NCBI GenBank assembly: GCA_016281335.1
Contig: JAEEIK010000103.1
Coordinates: 62,001 to 126,000 of the forward strand
Direction of reading: 5' to 3'
Origin: Lachnospiraceae bacterium
GTDB lineage: Bacteria; Bacillota; Clostridia; Lachnospirales; Lachnospiraceae
DNA: 64,000 nucleotides
Of this stretch, positions 36,549 to 45,926 are shown piece by piece. How positions within the stretch are numbered: the first letter of the stretch is position 1; each line of letters opens with the position of its first letter. Below the pieces are notes generated by a model that was given only the letters and a program-made list of their open reading frames with translations, was not told the origin of the DNA and did not search any database. A program made the translations under genes and the position numbers.

Positions 36549-36914
36549 ATGTCTAAGAATAAAAAGCAGGAGTATTATGTTGAGAATAAACCTGCTACAC
36601 GTTTAGACCGTATGGAGAAGATCGACAAGGATAAATACTACAGCGATCTTCACAGCAATATGGTGAAATGGTGGAATGTCAATATAGAGAGCTCCGAGGA
36701 ACCCTACGATCCCGATGCGGCAGCTGAGGAGCTGCTGACGGAGGCCCTTGGAGACAAGCTGTATTTTGACGATGATGAGATCGAGGTGCCCGAAGGCAGT
36801 GATGAGATAGCGGCTCAGGCAATGGAAATATATAACAGGCTGCAAGCGGAAGCGGCGGCAGATGAAGCCGCAAAACAGGCTGAGATAGAAATGGCTAAGA
36901 AATCGTGGGAATAG
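36549..36914 (+). CDS. Small acidic protein of unknown function
   Basis: 121 residues. Basic at the extreme N-terminus (SKNKKQEYY), then acidic, with a WWNVN motif near residue 41 and an Ala/Glu-rich helical C-terminus. No membrane segment. Not recognised. It closes the transcription unit that began at 33823, ending just before the terminator hairpin. Confidence 0.7.
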   Translation: MSKNKKQEYYVENKPATRLDRMEKIDKDKYYSDLHSNMVKWWNVNIESSEEPYDPDAAAEELLTEALGDKLYFDDDEIEVPEGSDEIAAQAMEIYNRLQAEAAADEAAKQAEIEMAKKSWE

Positions 36915-36972
36915 TTCCCCTCATCAGTCAGCTTCGCTGACAGCTTCTCCCCGGAGGGGAGAAGCCTTTTTT
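36915..36972 (+). repeat. Likely dispersed hairpin element acting as terminator
   Basis: After the stop, TTCCCCTCATCAGTCAGC and GCTGAC form a first hairpin (36929-36942). CTTCTCCCC (36944-36952), loop GGA and GGGGAGAAG (36956-36964) followed by CC and six T (36967-36972) form a classic terminator. The whole (CCCCTCATC, short GC hairpin, CTTCTCCCC-GGGGAGAAG) resembles a dispersed intergenic element that I recall from Clostridia genomes. Only one copy is in this window, so the repeat nature is inferred. Confidence 0.65.
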
Positions 36973-36973
36973 A

Positions 36974-39900
36974 TTATTTCTGTTTCTTGCGGGCGGCTGA
37001 AAGCATCAGTTTGATGCGGTTAAGCTGATTAACTTCGCTGGCACCCGGATCGTAATCGATGGCAACGATATTGGATTCGGGATGTTTTTTCCTTAAAGCT
37101 TTGATCACGCCTTTGCCGACCACATGGTTGGGCAGGCAGCCGAAAGGCTGGGTACATACGATATTCGGTGTGCCTGAGTGGATAAGTTCGAGCATTTCTC
37201 CGGTCAAAAACCACCCCTCACCGGTCTGATTACCGATAGATACTATGTCTTTAGCATATTTCACAAGATCGTATATGTCGGCAGGAGCATCAAAATGCTT
37301 ACTCTTCTTAAGAGCTTTGGCAGGGAAGGAACGTATAAAGTTCATGCCTTTGATGCCGAGTTTGGAATTCCGGGCGGTTTTTTTACTGGTGCCCAGATGT
37401 TCCGCCTTATATATCTGGTTGTAGAAGCAGTAGTACATGAAATCAAGCAGATCGGGTACAACGGCTTCGGCGCCTTCGCTTTCAAGCAGGTCTACAAGAT
37501 GATTGTTTGCAGCCGGAGCAAACTTGACCAGTATCTCTCCGACTATGCCGACTCTGGGCTTCCGTTCTTCATTTATCGGTATATTATCAAAGTCTTCGAT
37601 CATCTCGCGGCAGATACGTTTGTACTGTGAGAAGCGGGGGTGTTTTGAAACAATGAAATCTATACAGACTTTCAGCCATTTCTGATGTACTTCCTCAACA
37701 CTTCCGGGAGTTATCTCATAGGGGCGCATGCGGTAGATGCAGCGCATGAAGATATCACCGAACAGAGCTGCATACAACAGTTTGACTGCAAGCTTCAGAT
37801 CTATCTTAAATCCGGGGTTGGGTTCGAAACCGTTAAGATTAAGCGAGATTACCGGAATATGTTCAAGCCCGGCTTTTCTTAAAGCGCGTCTGATAAAGCC
37901 TACATAATTAGTTGCACGACAGCCGCCGCCGGTCTGTGTCATCATAAGAGCCAGCTTATTGGTATCGTATTCACCGGAGAGTACGGCATCCATAAGCTGT
38001 CCGACAACGCAGAGAGAAGGGTAGCAGGCATCATTGTTAACATATTTAAGACCGACATCCACGGAATGGCGGTTATCGTTTTCAAGCACTTTAAGTGTAT
38101 ATCCGCAGGCTTTGAGCGCGGGAGCGAACATATCGAAATGAAGAGGCGACATCTGCGGTGCAAGGATGGTATAGCCCTGATCGCGCATTTCCTCTGTAAA
38201 GATCACTCTGTCATAGGAGGTCTTACTGATGGTTCTCTTTTCTTTTTTCTTTTCTTTTACTTCAAGAGCTGCTATAAGGGAACGGACACGGATGCGGGCG
38301 GCGCCGAGGTTGTTGACCTCATCGATCTTTAAGCAGGTGTATATCTTGTCGGAACCGGTCAGTATATCTGCGACCTGATCAGTAGTAACCGCATCCAGAC
38401 CGCAGCCGAAGGAATTCAGCTGGATCAGATCCAGATCGTCACGAGTGCGTACGTAGGTCGCAGCAGCATAAAGCCTTGAATGGTACATCCACTGGTCAGA
38501 TACGATCAGCGGCCTGTCGGGCTTGGCCAGATGTGAAACCGAATCTTCGGTAAGCACTGCGATGTTATAAGAAGTGATCAGTTCGGGTATGCCGTGATTG
38601 ATCTCCGGATCGATATGATAGGGACGTCCGGCAAGTACTATGCCGCGGTTTCCGCTCTCTTCAATATATTTAAGGACTTCTTCTCCTTTTTTCTGCATGT
38701 CTTTATGCGCAGCGTCAAGTTCAGCCCATGCTTTTTCGGCTGCAGATGCAACGAGATTTCTGTCTATCTCGGAAAACTCTTCTACAAGAGGAGGCATAAT
38801 GGTATCCAAATCCCTGAAAGACATGAAAGGATGGCGGAATACCACATCGCCGCGGCCTATTTCCTCAACATTATTCTTGATGTTTTCGGGATAGGATGTG
38901 ACGATCGGACAATTATAATGATTGGTTGCGCCTTCTGTCTCTTCGCGCTCATAGAAGAGTGAGGGATAGAAGATGAAATCAACTTTCTGTTCTATAAGCC
39001 ATTGCACATGGCCGTGTGCCAGTTTGGCAGGATAACACTCCGATTCACTGGGTATCGATTCGATACCGAGCTCATAGATCTTTCTGGTGGATAGAGGGGA
39101 GAGTACAACCCTGTAACCCAGCTCTTTAAAGAAAGTAGCCCAGAAAGGATAGTTTTCATACATATTGAGCACACGGGGGATACCGACGGTTCCTCTGAAA
39201 GCCTTATCCGGTGCGAGGGGTTCATAATCAAAGAAACGTTTAAGTTTATATTCAAACAGATTGGGAATATTATTCTCATTCTTGGCTTTGCCGAGACCTT
39301 TTTCGCAGCGGTTACCGGAGATGTACTTTCGCCCGCCGGAGAAATGATTGATCGTAAGCCTGCAGGTATTAAGGCATCCGCGGCATTTGGCCATGGTGGT
39401 TGAGAACTCGAGATGTTCTATCTCGTCGAAGGAGAGCATGGTAGAAGCCTTGCATCCGTCAAAACGTTCTCTTGCGATAAGGGCTGCTCCGAAAGCACCC
39501 ATGATACCGGCTATATCCGGACGTATGGCTTCACAGTTCGCTATCTTCTCAAAGGAACGAAGGACAGCATCGTTGTAGAAAGTGCCGCCCTGTACGACTA
39601 TGCGCTTTCCGAGCTCAGAAGCGTCGGAAACCTTGATGACTTTGAATAAAGCATTCTTTATAACGGAATAAGCCAGTCCTGCGGAAATATCTGCGACGGA
39701 AGCGCCTTCTTTCTGGGCCTGCTTAACCTTGGAATTCATGAATACGGTACACCTTGTTCCCAGATCAATGGGATGGGGGGCAAATAAAGCCTCTTTTGCG
39801 AAATCCCGCACATCATAGTTTAGGGATTTGGCGAAGGTTTCTATAAAAGACCCGCAGCCGGAAGAGCAGGCTTCGTTAAGCTGTACGGAATCTACTGTAC

Positions 39901-41203
39901 CGTTCTTGATCTTGATACATTTCATATCCTGACCGCCGATATCCAATATGCAGTCTACCTGCGGCTCAAAGAAAGCGGCGGCGTAGTAGTGCGCTACGGT
40001 CTCGACCTGTCCATGATCAAGCAGGAAAGCAGCCTTCATCAGCTGCTCGCCGTATCCGGTTGAACAGCTGCCGGATATATCGGCATCTTCGGGAAGCAAT
40101 GACCTGAGTTCCCTGAAAGCTTTGATCGCGGTCTCCATCGGAGAACCGTTATTATTACTGTAGAAGGACCAGAGCAGTTCGCCATGGTCGCCGATCAATG
40201 CCATCTTGGTAGTGGTGGAACCTGCATCAATACCGAGGAAATAATGCCCTGAATAATGTTTTAAATCTCCGGTGCCTACACAATGGGCATCATGACGTCT
40301 GGTAAAAGCCTCGTATGCCTTTTCATCGGCAAAAAGAGGTTCCATACGTTCCACTTCAAATTCCATATGGATATCGCTCTTCAACCTGTCACACATGGTT
40401 GAAAGCAGAAGCTGCCCGTGTTCCGTAGCATTGAGGGCTGAACCCATGGCAGCAAAAAGGTGCGAATTAGAAGTGTCTATGATATGCTCATCATCAAGCT
40501 TGAGCGTGCGGATAAAGGCCTGTTTAAGCTCGGAAAGGAAGTGAAGGGGGCCACCGAGAAAAGCTACGTGACCGCGGATAGGTTTGCCGCAGGCAAGGCC
40601 GGAAATAGTCTGGTTGACTACGGCCTGGAATATGGAAGCGGCCAGATCCTCTCTGGTGGCGCCGTCATTGATCAGGGGCTGGATATCGGTCTTTGCGAAG
40701 ACGCCGCAACGGGCGGCTATAGTGTATAAAGACTTATAATCTTTGGCATATTCATTAAGCCCGGAAGCATCGGTCTGGATCAGCGCGGCCATCTGGTCGA
40801 TAAATGAGCCTGTACCGCCGGCACAGATACCGTTCATACGCTGTTCAACATTGCCGTTCTCAAAATAGATGATCTTGGCATCCTCGCCGCCAAGCTCAAT
40901 GGCTACGTCAGTCTTCGGAGCAAAGGTTTCAAGAGCTGTGCTTACGGCGATGACCTCCTGAACAAAATCGACTTCCAGGTGTTTGGCAAGAGTAAGACCG
41001 CCCGAACCTGTAATCACAGGTTGGACAGTCATATCCCCAAGCTTTGAAAAAGCCTTATCCAAAAGGTCTTTCAGAGTGGTGCGTATGTTGGCAAAATGCC
41101 TCTCATAATCTGAGAAGAGTAAGTTATTATCTTTATCTATAATGGCAATCTTAACGGTAGTGGAACCGATATCTATGCCGAGCCTGAATATTCCTTCTTT
41201 CAT
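36974..41203 (-). CDS. Giant acyl-CoA dehydratase activase-related protein
   Basis: 1409 residues. Two ASKHA ATPase modules of the BcrA/BadF/HgdC type open the protein: LGIDIGSTTVKIAIID near residue 8 and FLGIDAGSTTTKMALIG near 330. Each has its cluster-cysteine region (GICAGGTGSFI, EACSSGCGSFIETFA). A cysteine cluster MAKCRGCLNTC near 604, a DUF2229 region (~670-900) and a C-terminal HgdB-like region with CTQPFGCLPNHV follow. Family members of this length are common in Clostridia; relatives use ATP to drive a low-potential electron into 2-hydroxyacyl-CoA dehydratases, but no dehydratase is encoded nearby and the target is unknown. AGAGGTG precedes the ATG. It is transcribed alone. Confidence 0.9.
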   Translation of the reverse strand: MKEGIFRLGIDIGSTTVKIAIIDKDNNLLFSDYERHFANIRTTLKDLLDKAFSKLGDMTVQPVITGSGGLTLAKHLEVDFVQEVIAVSTALETFAPKTDVAIELGGEDAKIIYFENGNVEQRMNGICAGGTGSFIDQMAALIQTDASGLNEYAKDYKSLYTIAARCGVFAKTDIQPLINDGATREDLAASIFQAVVNQTISGLACGKPIRGHVAFLGGPLHFLSELKQAFIRTLKLDDEHIIDTSNSHLFAAMGSALNATEHGQLLLSTMCDRLKSDIHMEFEVERMEPLFADEKAYEAFTRRHDAHCVGTGDLKHYSGHYFLGIDAGSTTTKMALIGDHGELLWSFYSNNNGSPMETAIKAFRELRSLLPEDADISGSCSTGYGEQLMKAAFLLDHGQVETVAHYYAAAFFEPQVDCILDIGGQDMKCIKIKNGTVDSVQLNEACSSGCGSFIETFAKSLNYDVRDFAKEALFAPHPIDLGTRCTVFMNSKVKQAQKEGASVADISAGLAYSVIKNALFKVIKVSDASELGKRIVVQGGTFYNDAVLRSFEKIANCEAIRPDIAGIMGAFGAALIARERFDGCKASTMLSFDEIEHLEFSTTMAKCRGCLNTCRLTINHFSGGRKYISGNRCEKGLGKAKNENNIPNLFEYKLKRFFDYEPLAPDKAFRGTVGIPRVLNMYENYPFWATFFKELGYRVVLSPLSTRKIYELGIESIPSESECYPAKLAHGHVQWLIEQKVDFIFYPSLFYEREETEGATNHYNCPIVTSYPENIKNNVEEIGRGDVVFRHPFMSFRDLDTIMPPLVEEFSEIDRNLVASAAEKAWAELDAAHKDMQKKGEEVLKYIEESGNRGIVLAGRPYHIDPEINHGIPELITSYNIAVLTEDSVSHLAKPDRPLIVSDQWMYHSRLYAAATYVRTRDDLDLIQLNSFGCGLDAVTTDQVADILTGSDKIYTCLKIDEVNNLGAARIRVRSLIAALEVKEKKKEKRTISKTSYDRVIFTEEMRDQGYTILAPQMSPLHFDMFAPALKACGYTLKVLENDNRHSVDVGLKYVNNDACYPSLCVVGQLMDAVLSGEYDTNKLALMMTQTGGGCRATNYVGFIRRALRKAGLEHIPVISLNLNGFEPNPGFKIDLKLAVKLLYAALFGDIFMRCIYRMRPYEITPGSVEEVHQKWLKVCIDFIVSKHPRFSQYKRICREMIEDFDNIPINEERKPRVGIVGEILVKFAPAANNHLVDLLESEGAEAVVPDLLDFMYYCFYNQIYKAEHLGTSKKTARNSKLGIKGMNFIRSFPAKALKKSKHFDAPADIYDLVKYAKDIVSIGNQTGEGWFLTGEMLELIHSGTPNIVCTQPFGCLPNHVVGKGVIKALRKKHPESNIVAIDYDPGASEVNQLNRIKLMLSAARKKQK

Positions 41204-41240
41204 ATAACACCTCTTGAAAAATTACGTAACACGAAGTGGT

Positions 41241-41269
41241 ATTATACTATAAAAAGGTGCTAAACGCAA
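41241..41269 (-). promoter_or_regulatory. Promoter for the giant activase gene
   Basis: Minus strand: TTGCGT (plus 41264-41269), 17-bp spacer, TATAAT (plus 41241-41246), 37 bp before the start codon. The -35 lies only 10 bp past the stop of the upstream 1050-residue gene, so the two minus-strand genes have separate promoters. Confidence 0.6.
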
Positions 41270-41278
41270 ATCTGCGGA

Positions 41279-44200
41279 TCAGGCCTTGCCACCCTTGCCG
41301 GGAGCTGCTTTTTGGGGTGCATCTTTTTCTTCGGGCTTCTCAAGAGCAGGGCGCTTCGCAGGCTCTTTTACGCTGTTACGACGATCCCTGTTCTTAGGTG
41401 CATCGCCTTTCAGCATGTTTTTGACATCATCCTTTGAAAGCTTCTTATGTTTATCGGCTTCGGCTTTTCGGCGTTCGATGCGCTGCTGTTTTGCTGCTTC
41501 GTCAGCTTCTTTCAGCTTACGGGCGTTATCGGCTTCCACGCTGCGCTTTTGTGCGATCTCCTGTTCCTTTTCCTGAAGGGTCTGGTCGTATGCAAGGCCA
41601 GTGTTCTGGTGCATCATTTCCATGAATTCTCTTTTGGCGGTATTGTACTTATCGTTTAACTGGTTTTCGCTTAAGTTCTGTTCTGCGATCGCCTCGTTGA
41701 TGATGCGGTCACCGTCATCCATAAGCTGTCTGTCTCCTTCGGATAAGCCTTCTCTTGCAGCCTCGATGCCTTCCCTGTACCATTCCTGTATCTTATCGAC
41801 TGTTATGGCCTTTTCAGCGCGTTCGTTTTCGCTGAGACGAGAATTATGGTAGCGTATGCGGTAATCATCCAGATATTCACCGATTTTTTCTGCCAGATCG
41901 GAAGCAAGCTCTGTCTGAACACGAAGAGTGTCATCCAGCTGGTTACGGTCTGCTTCCTTAACATACTCGAGAGAACTGTTAAGCGTATACTTACCGAGGT
42001 TCATAAAGAATTCCTTCATTTTATCAGGGTTCAGCTCTTTATCACCTTCGGCATGAGGGAAAACGGCATCTTTTAAAAGATCCGTATACAGCTTTTTCTT
42101 TCCGGCGTCTTCTTCAAGCAAAGATGCGCAGAATAGTCCCATTACGGAATCCATCTTCTCATCTAAAGTATTATTCTTGTCATTTATAAATGAGGAGATT
42201 TCTTTTCTGGTTGCATTTACCGCCATACTCTTATCGCGGGCCGCATGTAATTCGTCTTCGTTTACCGGCTCAATATGCAGGGTATCTTCACGCATTGCAT
42301 TGTACCGCTCACTAAGCTGTAAGGATTTCTTCATGTTGAGTCGTATAAGCTCGGCTTCTCGGTATAAGTCAGCGGCGCCGGTTAATCGTTTCCCACCTGC
42401 GATGGTCCCTGCGGAATAATTCTTGGCCATAAGATATTCGCGGGAAAGATCAGAAGCGATCTGGGCTTCTTCCATGACCTTTCTTGCCTGTTCTTCCCAT
42501 TTTCTCGGATCGGCGTTTTTATCGATGGAATTAAGCACTGCGTTCTTCATGATCAGGCGTTCAGCCGATTCACGGGCAAGTCTGTGTTCGGTAGATTCTT
42601 TGCCTATCAGGCGGGAAGTGTTGAAGCTCTCAAGGGCCTCGGCTATATTGCTCTGACCCTTTCTGTTTTCCATCCGCTGCTGCCTTAATATGGACTCATC
42701 AAGCATTACACCTCGTTTTTCAGCGGCTGACATTTTATGCTCAAAATAGGGGATGTTATTTTCCAGCATTTCTACCAGCGGAGCATAATGGGAAGCATAG
42801 GTATGTTTTTCTTTATCATTACCGTCTGCAAAGAGCCCGGCTTTTGGGTTTGCGGTCTCATAGAGAGAGCGGAGCGCCTTAACGGCCTCTTGTGGTGAGA
42901 CATGGGCTTCGGGATCACAGGCGGATATGGCTTTATCAATAGCCTGAAGGGTATCGGGATCAAATGACTTTGAACCTCTGTCCCTGAATGCTTTTAAAGT
43001 TCTGTGCAGGTTCTTGCGGTCTTCTTCCAGACCTTCCATAAAGGACATTCTTTCATTGTGAAAGAAGTCGTGCATGGTCGTATCCGCATTCAGCAGATTA
43101 TCTGCATTGGAGATTAACAGCCCGGCTTTAGTGTTAAAAACGGAACCTTTGCCGCCCATCTTATCTTTCAGATCATCGAGATCCTTCTTCCATGTGTTTT
43201 TCTCTTCATCCGTTGCTCCTGCGGGAGGCTTTGCGGATTCGACGGCGGCATTGAGGCTTTTGATCTCGCGGTCGGCACTGGCGCATGCTTTTCTGAGATC
43301 TTCCTTCCATTTTTTTATCTCATCCTCGCCGGCGCCGGGAGCAGGGAGCGCCTCAAGCAGATCCCTGCAGTCTGAAAGAGCATCAGCGACCTTATTGCCG
43401 TCAAGAACTTTATCGCCGAATGTTTTTGCCGTGTCCAACAGTGCGAGCACGTTGGAATAAGTATGATGATAATCGGCATAGCCCTCGGGAGGAAGGGCGC
43501 TTTTAAGATATGTTTCATAATCTGTCAGCTGGGGAATATTGCCGTTGTATCCGCGGCCTGAGCTGGTAAGGCCGTCATATGTCTGATCTTCTTTACCGTC
43601 AAAAGCACGCTGTACTACGGGATCGGTGATATCCACATTTACGGCTTTCAGCATCTCGTTCTTCAGGTTTATCACATCACCCAGCAGTTTCTGGCGAAGG
43701 ATATCCTGCTTTTCGGCAGTGTCAGGATGCTCAATCCCGACTGTCTGTGTGAACTCGTTGATGGCATCGATATGTCTGTATCCGGCCTTATACACACCGG
43801 AGAAATTGGAAGCTTCGGCCGACTCCTGCAGTTCATCTTTGGTATAGGCCATTCGTTTTACTTCCTCTGAGGGCATGAAGAAAAATGTCACATTGTCGGG
43901 CTTAAGCGTGGAAATCTGTTCCTCAGTCATCATGGGTATGAATCCGTAATTGGCAACCTTTGAGATACAGGTACAGGTTTCGTAATATTTTTTTGTATCT
44001 ATACGTTTTTCGGGATCGAATACGAAATCCCTTTCCTTAATGTGTCTGATACCGTAGTCCAGATAGCGGAGCATCTCATATTCGACTGTTCCCTCAGGGT
44101 ATTTGCCGGATTCAAGCACTTTGTTCAGTTTATCCGACAGTATGTCAAATTTCCTGTCGGCATTCTGATCGATGAATGCGTTGTCAAAAACGCGATTTCT

Positions 44201-44431
44201 ACCGGCAGTATTTGTATTAGTACCATAATTGATCTCTTCAAAGATTCCTACTTCGGTTTCGTGATTTTCATTTTCCATGCCATCCATCTCAGCGGGAGCC
44301 TCAATGGTGTAAAGGGTATGATTTATATCGTAGACCAGGTCGGCCTCCGGCGTACCGACAAACATGGGATAAAAGCCGGCTGCTGCAGCACCCAAACCTC
44401 CTATATCACGAAATCTCATATTGTAATCCAT
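41279..44431 (-). CDS. 1050-residue orphan protein, charged and mostly helical
   Basis: I do not recognise this protein. It has no signal peptide and no convincing membrane helix. The first ~45 residues (FRDIGGLGAAAAGFYPMFVG, DLVYDINHTLYTIE) are the least charged part; the rest is rich in E, K, D and A with long helical and coiled-coil-like stretches. It ends in a Lys/Glu/Ala/Pro tail (~970-1050), which may be disordered. The start is firm: AAGGAGG lies 8 nt before the ATG on the minus strand. It is monocistronic. Possibilities are a cytoskeletal or scaffolding protein or a large non-classically exported protein; nothing in the sequence decides. Confidence 0.8.
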   Translation of the reverse strand: MDYNMRFRDIGGLGAAAAGFYPMFVGTPEADLVYDINHTLYTIEAPAEMDGMENENHETEVGIFEEINYGTNTNTAGRNRVFDNAFIDQNADRKFDILSDKLNKVLESGKYPEGTVEYEMLRYLDYGIRHIKERDFVFDPEKRIDTKKYYETCTCISKVANYGFIPMMTEEQISTLKPDNVTFFFMPSEEVKRMAYTKDELQESAEASNFSGVYKAGYRHIDAINEFTQTVGIEHPDTAEKQDILRQKLLGDVINLKNEMLKAVNVDITDPVVQRAFDGKEDQTYDGLTSSGRGYNGNIPQLTDYETYLKSALPPEGYADYHHTYSNVLALLDTAKTFGDKVLDGNKVADALSDCRDLLEALPAPGAGEDEIKKWKEDLRKACASADREIKSLNAAVESAKPPAGATDEEKNTWKKDLDDLKDKMGGKGSVFNTKAGLLISNADNLLNADTTMHDFFHNERMSFMEGLEEDRKNLHRTLKAFRDRGSKSFDPDTLQAIDKAISACDPEAHVSPQEAVKALRSLYETANPKAGLFADGNDKEKHTYASHYAPLVEMLENNIPYFEHKMSAAEKRGVMLDESILRQQRMENRKGQSNIAEALESFNTSRLIGKESTEHRLARESAERLIMKNAVLNSIDKNADPRKWEEQARKVMEEAQIASDLSREYLMAKNYSAGTIAGGKRLTGAADLYREAELIRLNMKKSLQLSERYNAMREDTLHIEPVNEDELHAARDKSMAVNATRKEISSFINDKNNTLDEKMDSVMGLFCASLLEEDAGKKKLYTDLLKDAVFPHAEGDKELNPDKMKEFFMNLGKYTLNSSLEYVKEADRNQLDDTLRVQTELASDLAEKIGEYLDDYRIRYHNSRLSENERAEKAITVDKIQEWYREGIEAAREGLSEGDRQLMDDGDRIINEAIAEQNLSENQLNDKYNTAKREFMEMMHQNTGLAYDQTLQEKEQEIAQKRSVEADNARKLKEADEAAKQQRIERRKAEADKHKKLSKDDVKNMLKGDAPKNRDRRNSVKEPAKRPALEKPEEKDAPQKAAPGKGGKA

Positions 44432-44487
44432 AACCTGTTCCTCCTTAGAGTGTTAACTGTTTTGAAATTTTTTATGTGTCTTTATGG

Positions 44488-44498
44488 ATTATATTATA
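44488..44498 (-). promoter_or_regulatory. Double -10 box for the 1050-residue gene
   Basis: Two overlapping minus-strand TATAAT boxes (plus 44493-44498 and 44488-44493), 57-67 bp before the start codon. No convincing -35 is seen. The 149-bp gap 44432-44580 is a divergent promoter region. Confidence 0.45.
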
Positions 44499-44537
44499 TC
44501 AAACGTAGCAAAAGTGAAGCACAAGAGGAAAAAGTTA

Positions 44538-44546
44538 TGGTATAAT
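44538..44546 (+). promoter_or_regulatory. Extended -10 promoter for the PLP protein gene
   Basis: TGGTATAAT (TGn-TATAAT) at 44538-44546, 34 bp before the ATG. The -35 region is weak, fitting an extended -10 promoter. The same TATGGTATAAT string occurs before the mreB-like gene. Confidence 0.5.
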
Positions 44547-44580
44547 CACTTTCGATCATAAAGAAACGGAGAAGAATGCA

Positions 44581-45849
44581 ATGAACAGGGAGATATATGA
44601 AGAACTGGGAATCGACGGAAAGGTCTATGACTTCTGCAGCGGGATCGCAGAGGGACTGAAGGAGCGGTTTGATGAGATAGACCGGCGTGCGGAATACAAT
44701 CAGCTTAAGGTGCTTAAGGCCTTTCATGATGAACAGGTGGGAGAAGCCTGCCTTATGGGGACCACGGGCTACGGATACGGTGATATAGGAAGGGATACGC
44801 TGGAAAGAGTATATTCAAGGGTATTTAAAACAGAGGATGCGCTGGTGCGTCCCCAGATAACCTGCGGGACCCATGCCCTTGCAGTATCTCTATCCGGAAA
44901 CTTAAGACCCGGTGATGAGCTCTTAAGCCCTGTTGGGAAGCCTTATGATACGCTGGAAGAGGTGATAGGCATCAGAAAAGCCCCCGGCTCTCTTGCGGAA
45001 TTCGGAATATCATACCGTCAGGCTGATCTTAAGGATGACGGCAGTTTCGATTATGATGCCATAAAGGCTGCTGTCAATGAAAAGACCAGGATGGTGACCA
45101 TACAGCGTTCCAAAGGCTATCAGACAAGACCGACTCTGTCTGTAGACAGAATAGGTGAACTGATAAGCTTTATCAGAGGGATAAAAGCTGATGTGATAAT
45201 ACAGGTCGATAACTGTTACGGAGAATTTGTGGATATAAAGGAACCCTCCGAAGTGGGCGCTGACCTGGTGGTGGGATCGCTGATAAAGAATCCGGGCGGA
45301 GGTTTGTGTCCGACAGGCGGGTATATTGCGGGAAAGAAAGAATATGTGGAGAATGCCGCAAGAAGACTGACATCTCCGGGGCTTGCCAAGGAAGTCGGGG
45401 CCAGTCTCGGCATCATGAGAGATTTCTATCAGGGCTTCTTTATGGCGCCGATAATAACTGCAGCCGCCTTGAAAACTGCAATCTTCGCTGCGGCTGTATA
45501 TGAAAAACTCGGATTTGAGGTATATCCGCCCTCGGCTGAAAAGAGATATGACATCATACAGGCAGTTACCCTTAAGACAGAGGAAAATCTCAATGCTTTC
45601 TGTAAAGGGGTACAGGCGGCAGCGCCGGTGGATTCCTATGTGACCCCGGAAGCATGGGATATGCCGGGCTATGATGCCAAGGTGATAATGGCGGCGGGAG
45701 CTTTTGTTTCGGGATCATCCATAGAATTGTCTGCTGACGGACCGCTTAAGGAACCCTACAATGTTTATTTCCAGGGCGGCTTAAGCTGGCCTCACGGAAA
45801 GTACGGTATAATGAGGACTGTGCAGGAAATAATGGGGAGAAGCCTGTAA
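44581..45849 (+). CDS. Methionine-gamma-lyase/aluminum-resistance family PLP protein
   Basis: 422 residues. A fold-type I PLP protein of the YnbB/aluminum-resistance family, widespread in Firmicutes. TTGYGYGDIGRDTLERVYSRVF and PQITCGTHALAVSLSGNLRPGDELL bind the cofactor phosphate. The PLP lysine lies in LVVGSLIKNPGGG (~residue 236). The C-terminal VYFQGGLSWPHGKYGIM is also typical. The family resembles cystathionine/methionine gamma-lyases, but its true substrate is not established; the aluminum phenotype in the name is historical. It has its own promoter and is followed by the mre promoter. Confidence 0.92.
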   Translation: MNREIYEELGIDGKVYDFCSGIAEGLKERFDEIDRRAEYNQLKVLKAFHDEQVGEACLMGTTGYGYGDIGRDTLERVYSRVFKTEDALVRPQITCGTHALAVSLSGNLRPGDELLSPVGKPYDTLEEVIGIRKAPGSLAEFGISYRQADLKDDGSFDYDAIKAAVNEKTRMVTIQRSKGYQTRPTLSVDRIGELISFIRGIKADVIIQVDNCYGEFVDIKEPSEVGADLVVGSLIKNPGGGLCPTGGYIAGKKEYVENAARRLTSPGLAKEVGASLGIMRDFYQGFFMAPIITAAALKTAIFAAAVYEKLGFEVYPPSAEKRYDIIQAVTLKTEENLNAFCKGVQAAAPVDSYVTPEAWDMPGYDAKVIMAAGAFVSGSSIELSADGPLKEPYNVYFQGGLSWPHGKYGIMRTVQEIMGRSL

Positions 45850-45856
45850 AAACAGC

Positions 45857-45886
45857 TTGTTATATACGGTAGTTGTATGGTATAAT
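45857..45886 (+). promoter_or_regulatory. Promoter for the mre/rod operon
   Basis: TTGTTA (45857-45862), 18-bp spacer, TATAAT (45881-45886) preceded by TATGG (extended -10). It lies 41 bp before the mreB-like start and would drive the genes up to at least rodA. Confidence 0.65.
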
Positions 45887-45926
45887 ATTTTCGCTTTTTC
45901 TGAAGAAATGTATACAGGAGTAGAAA

